Positions 14,835 through 15,638 of a stretch of DNA of 15,638 nt are shown here, in pieces. The notes beneath the pieces are model-generated. The model saw only the letters and a list, made by a program, of their open reading frames with translations, ran no database searches and had not been told where the DNA came from. This DNA comes from Halieaceae bacterium (GTDB lineage: Bacteria > Pseudomonadota > Gammaproteobacteria > Pseudomonadales > Halieaceae): positions 1-15,638 of the forward strand of contig JABIZW010000256.1 of NCBI GenBank assembly GCA_018666295.1. The letters are read 5' to 3'. The first letter of the stretch is position 1. Each line of letters starts with the position of its first letter. A program made the translations under genes and the position numbers.

Positions 14835-15638
14835 TTAAACTTTTGCGTGCTGCAGAAGCGTTTGGACGAACGCGCCGTGTGGGGGTAGTAAGCCTACAGT
14901 CTTCGCAACCTCGTGCTGGATGCCCTTCATGAAGGCGGTCATTTGCTCCGGCGACAGTGCTTGCGCGATGTTGTGATAGCCCGCCGGTGTTATCCCTTGC
15001 CCCATCATTACTTGTACCCATGAGTTCTCGGCAAACACGTCATCTTGCGGCTTAAAAACCCGCGCCGACTGACGAAATAGTTCCATACGATGGGTCAATG
15101 TGTCGGGTAATGCCATGGTCCGGCAGTGGTCCCAAAAGGGGTCGCCGTGACGTTCATTGAGCGTGTAGTGAAGAACAATGAAGTCTCGAATATGCTCAGC
15201 TTCGGCGCGCAATTTGGTGTTGTACTCCTGCACGGTGCTGTCTTCAATAGCGGTGTCTGGGAACATCATGAGCAACCACATGATGCCGTTTTGAATAAAG
15301 TGAATGCTGGTTGACTCAAGGGGCTCAATGAAGCCGCTGGATAACCCCAAAGCAATACAGTTTTTATTCCAATAGCGCTTGCGTTGCCCGGTGGTAAAAC
15401 GAATCGGGCGTGGCTCGGTAATGGTTTTTTCGGGGATGTTATCGAGCAAGAGCTGACGCGCGACGTCGTCTTCCATGAAACGGTCACAGTAGACCAAGCC
15501 ATTTCCCGCTCGGTGCTGAAGTGGGATCCGCCATTGCCAACCCACCTTGTGTGCAATCGCACGCGTGTAAGGCTTTGGAGCCTCTGATAATTCGCTCTGG
15601 ACAGCCCAGGCACGATTCGCCGGGAGCCAATGACTCCA
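14835..15638 (-). CDS. Flavin-dependent tryptophan-halogenase-family protein (partial, 5' end outside window)
   Basis: The frame is open from the window edge and gives the last 267 residues, about half of a usual 500-residue member. The fragment has G-W-Q-W-R-I-P at 33-39, which contains the WxWxIP motif that distinguishes flavin-dependent halogenases from monooxygenases. It is followed by L-Q-H-R-A-G-N-G-L-V-Y and a central A-L-G-L-S-S-G-F-I-E-P-L-E-S-T segment typical of the family. These enzymes use FADH2 and O2 to make HOCl/HOBr, which an active-site Lys directs to an aromatic substrate. That Lys and the FAD-binding GxGxxG lie outside the window. An internal GTG at 15545 is not the start, because homology continues upstream (W-L-P-A-N-R-A-W-A-V-Q). 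In marine bacteria such genes often sit beside TonB receptors of sugar-use loci, and the substrate is rarely known. Convergent with the GH16 gene. Confidence 0.9.
   Translation of the reverse strand, partial: WSHWLPANRAWAVQSELSEAPKPYTRAIAHKVGWQWRIPLQHRAGNGLVYCDRFMEDDVARQLLLDNIPEKTITEPRPIRFTTGQRKRYWNKNCIALGLSSGFIEPLESTSIHFIQNGIMWLLMMFPDTAIEDSTVQEYNTKLRAEAEHIRDFIVLHYTLNERHGDPFWDHCRTMALPDTLTHRMELFRQSARVFKPQDDVFAENSWVQVMMGQGITPAGYHNIAQALSPEQMTAFMKGIQHEVAKTVGLLPPHGAFVQTLLQHAKV

Noticed and set aside
15126..15314. Plus-strand frame opposite the halogenase
   Set aside because: It is antisense to conserved halogenase sequence and has no recognisable features.

Overview
The window looks like chromosome of a marine, heterotrophic gammaproteobacterium. 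An origin in the OM60/NOR5 (Halieaceae) or a neighbouring Cellvibrionales-type group is my inference from gene content: a large surface GH16 glucanase lipoprotein, a flavin-dependent tryptophan-type halogenase, LytS/LytTR regulators and several acyl-CoA enzymes. No rRNA, tRNA, CRISPR array, insertion sequence or phage gene is visible. Coding density is high, and no gene-free gap exceeds about 270 bases.

Layout. (a) 1-579 is the 3' part of an alpha/beta-hydrolase of haloalkane dehalogenase type, cut by the window edge. (b) 731-2166 is a two-gene phospholipid operon, psd then pssA, overlapping by 4 bases and preceded by a good sigma70-like promoter. The two enzymes are successive steps of phosphatidylethanolamine synthesis. 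(c) 2369-8968 is a catabolic block: an acyl-CoA dehydrogenase of the LCAD/IVD catalytic type, a convergent exported cyclase-family hydrolase, an alpha-methylacyl-CoA racemase-like CaiB/BaiF protein, a succinate-semialdehyde-dehydrogenase-like ALDH, and a stand-alone 3-hydroxyacyl-CoA dehydrogenase. Together they suggest oxidation of a branched or otherwise substituted acyl substrate, but no thiolase or enoyl-CoA hydratase is present here. (d) 9000-10936 is a LytS-type membrane histidine kinase overlapping its LytTR response regulator by one base. (e) 11067-14690 encodes a 1207-residue lipoprotein: lipobox, GH16 catalytic domain, two related beta-rich modules, and three tandem 165-residue repeats. 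(f) 14835-15638 on the minus strand is the C-terminal part of a tryptophan-halogenase-family protein, convergent with the GH16 gene across a bidirectional terminator.

The most interesting element is the C-terminal triplication of the GH16 lipoprotein. It has an exact 165-residue period, invariant cysteine spacing, and strong protein conservation despite synonymous drift in the DNA. I cannot attach a family name to this module; a carbohydrate-binding role is the leading guess. Other points worth attention are an exported cyclase with a degenerate metal motif, a hydroxyacyl-CoA dehydrogenase that looks like the back half of a bifunctional enzyme, and a two-component system lying between a beta-oxidation gene and the glucanase.
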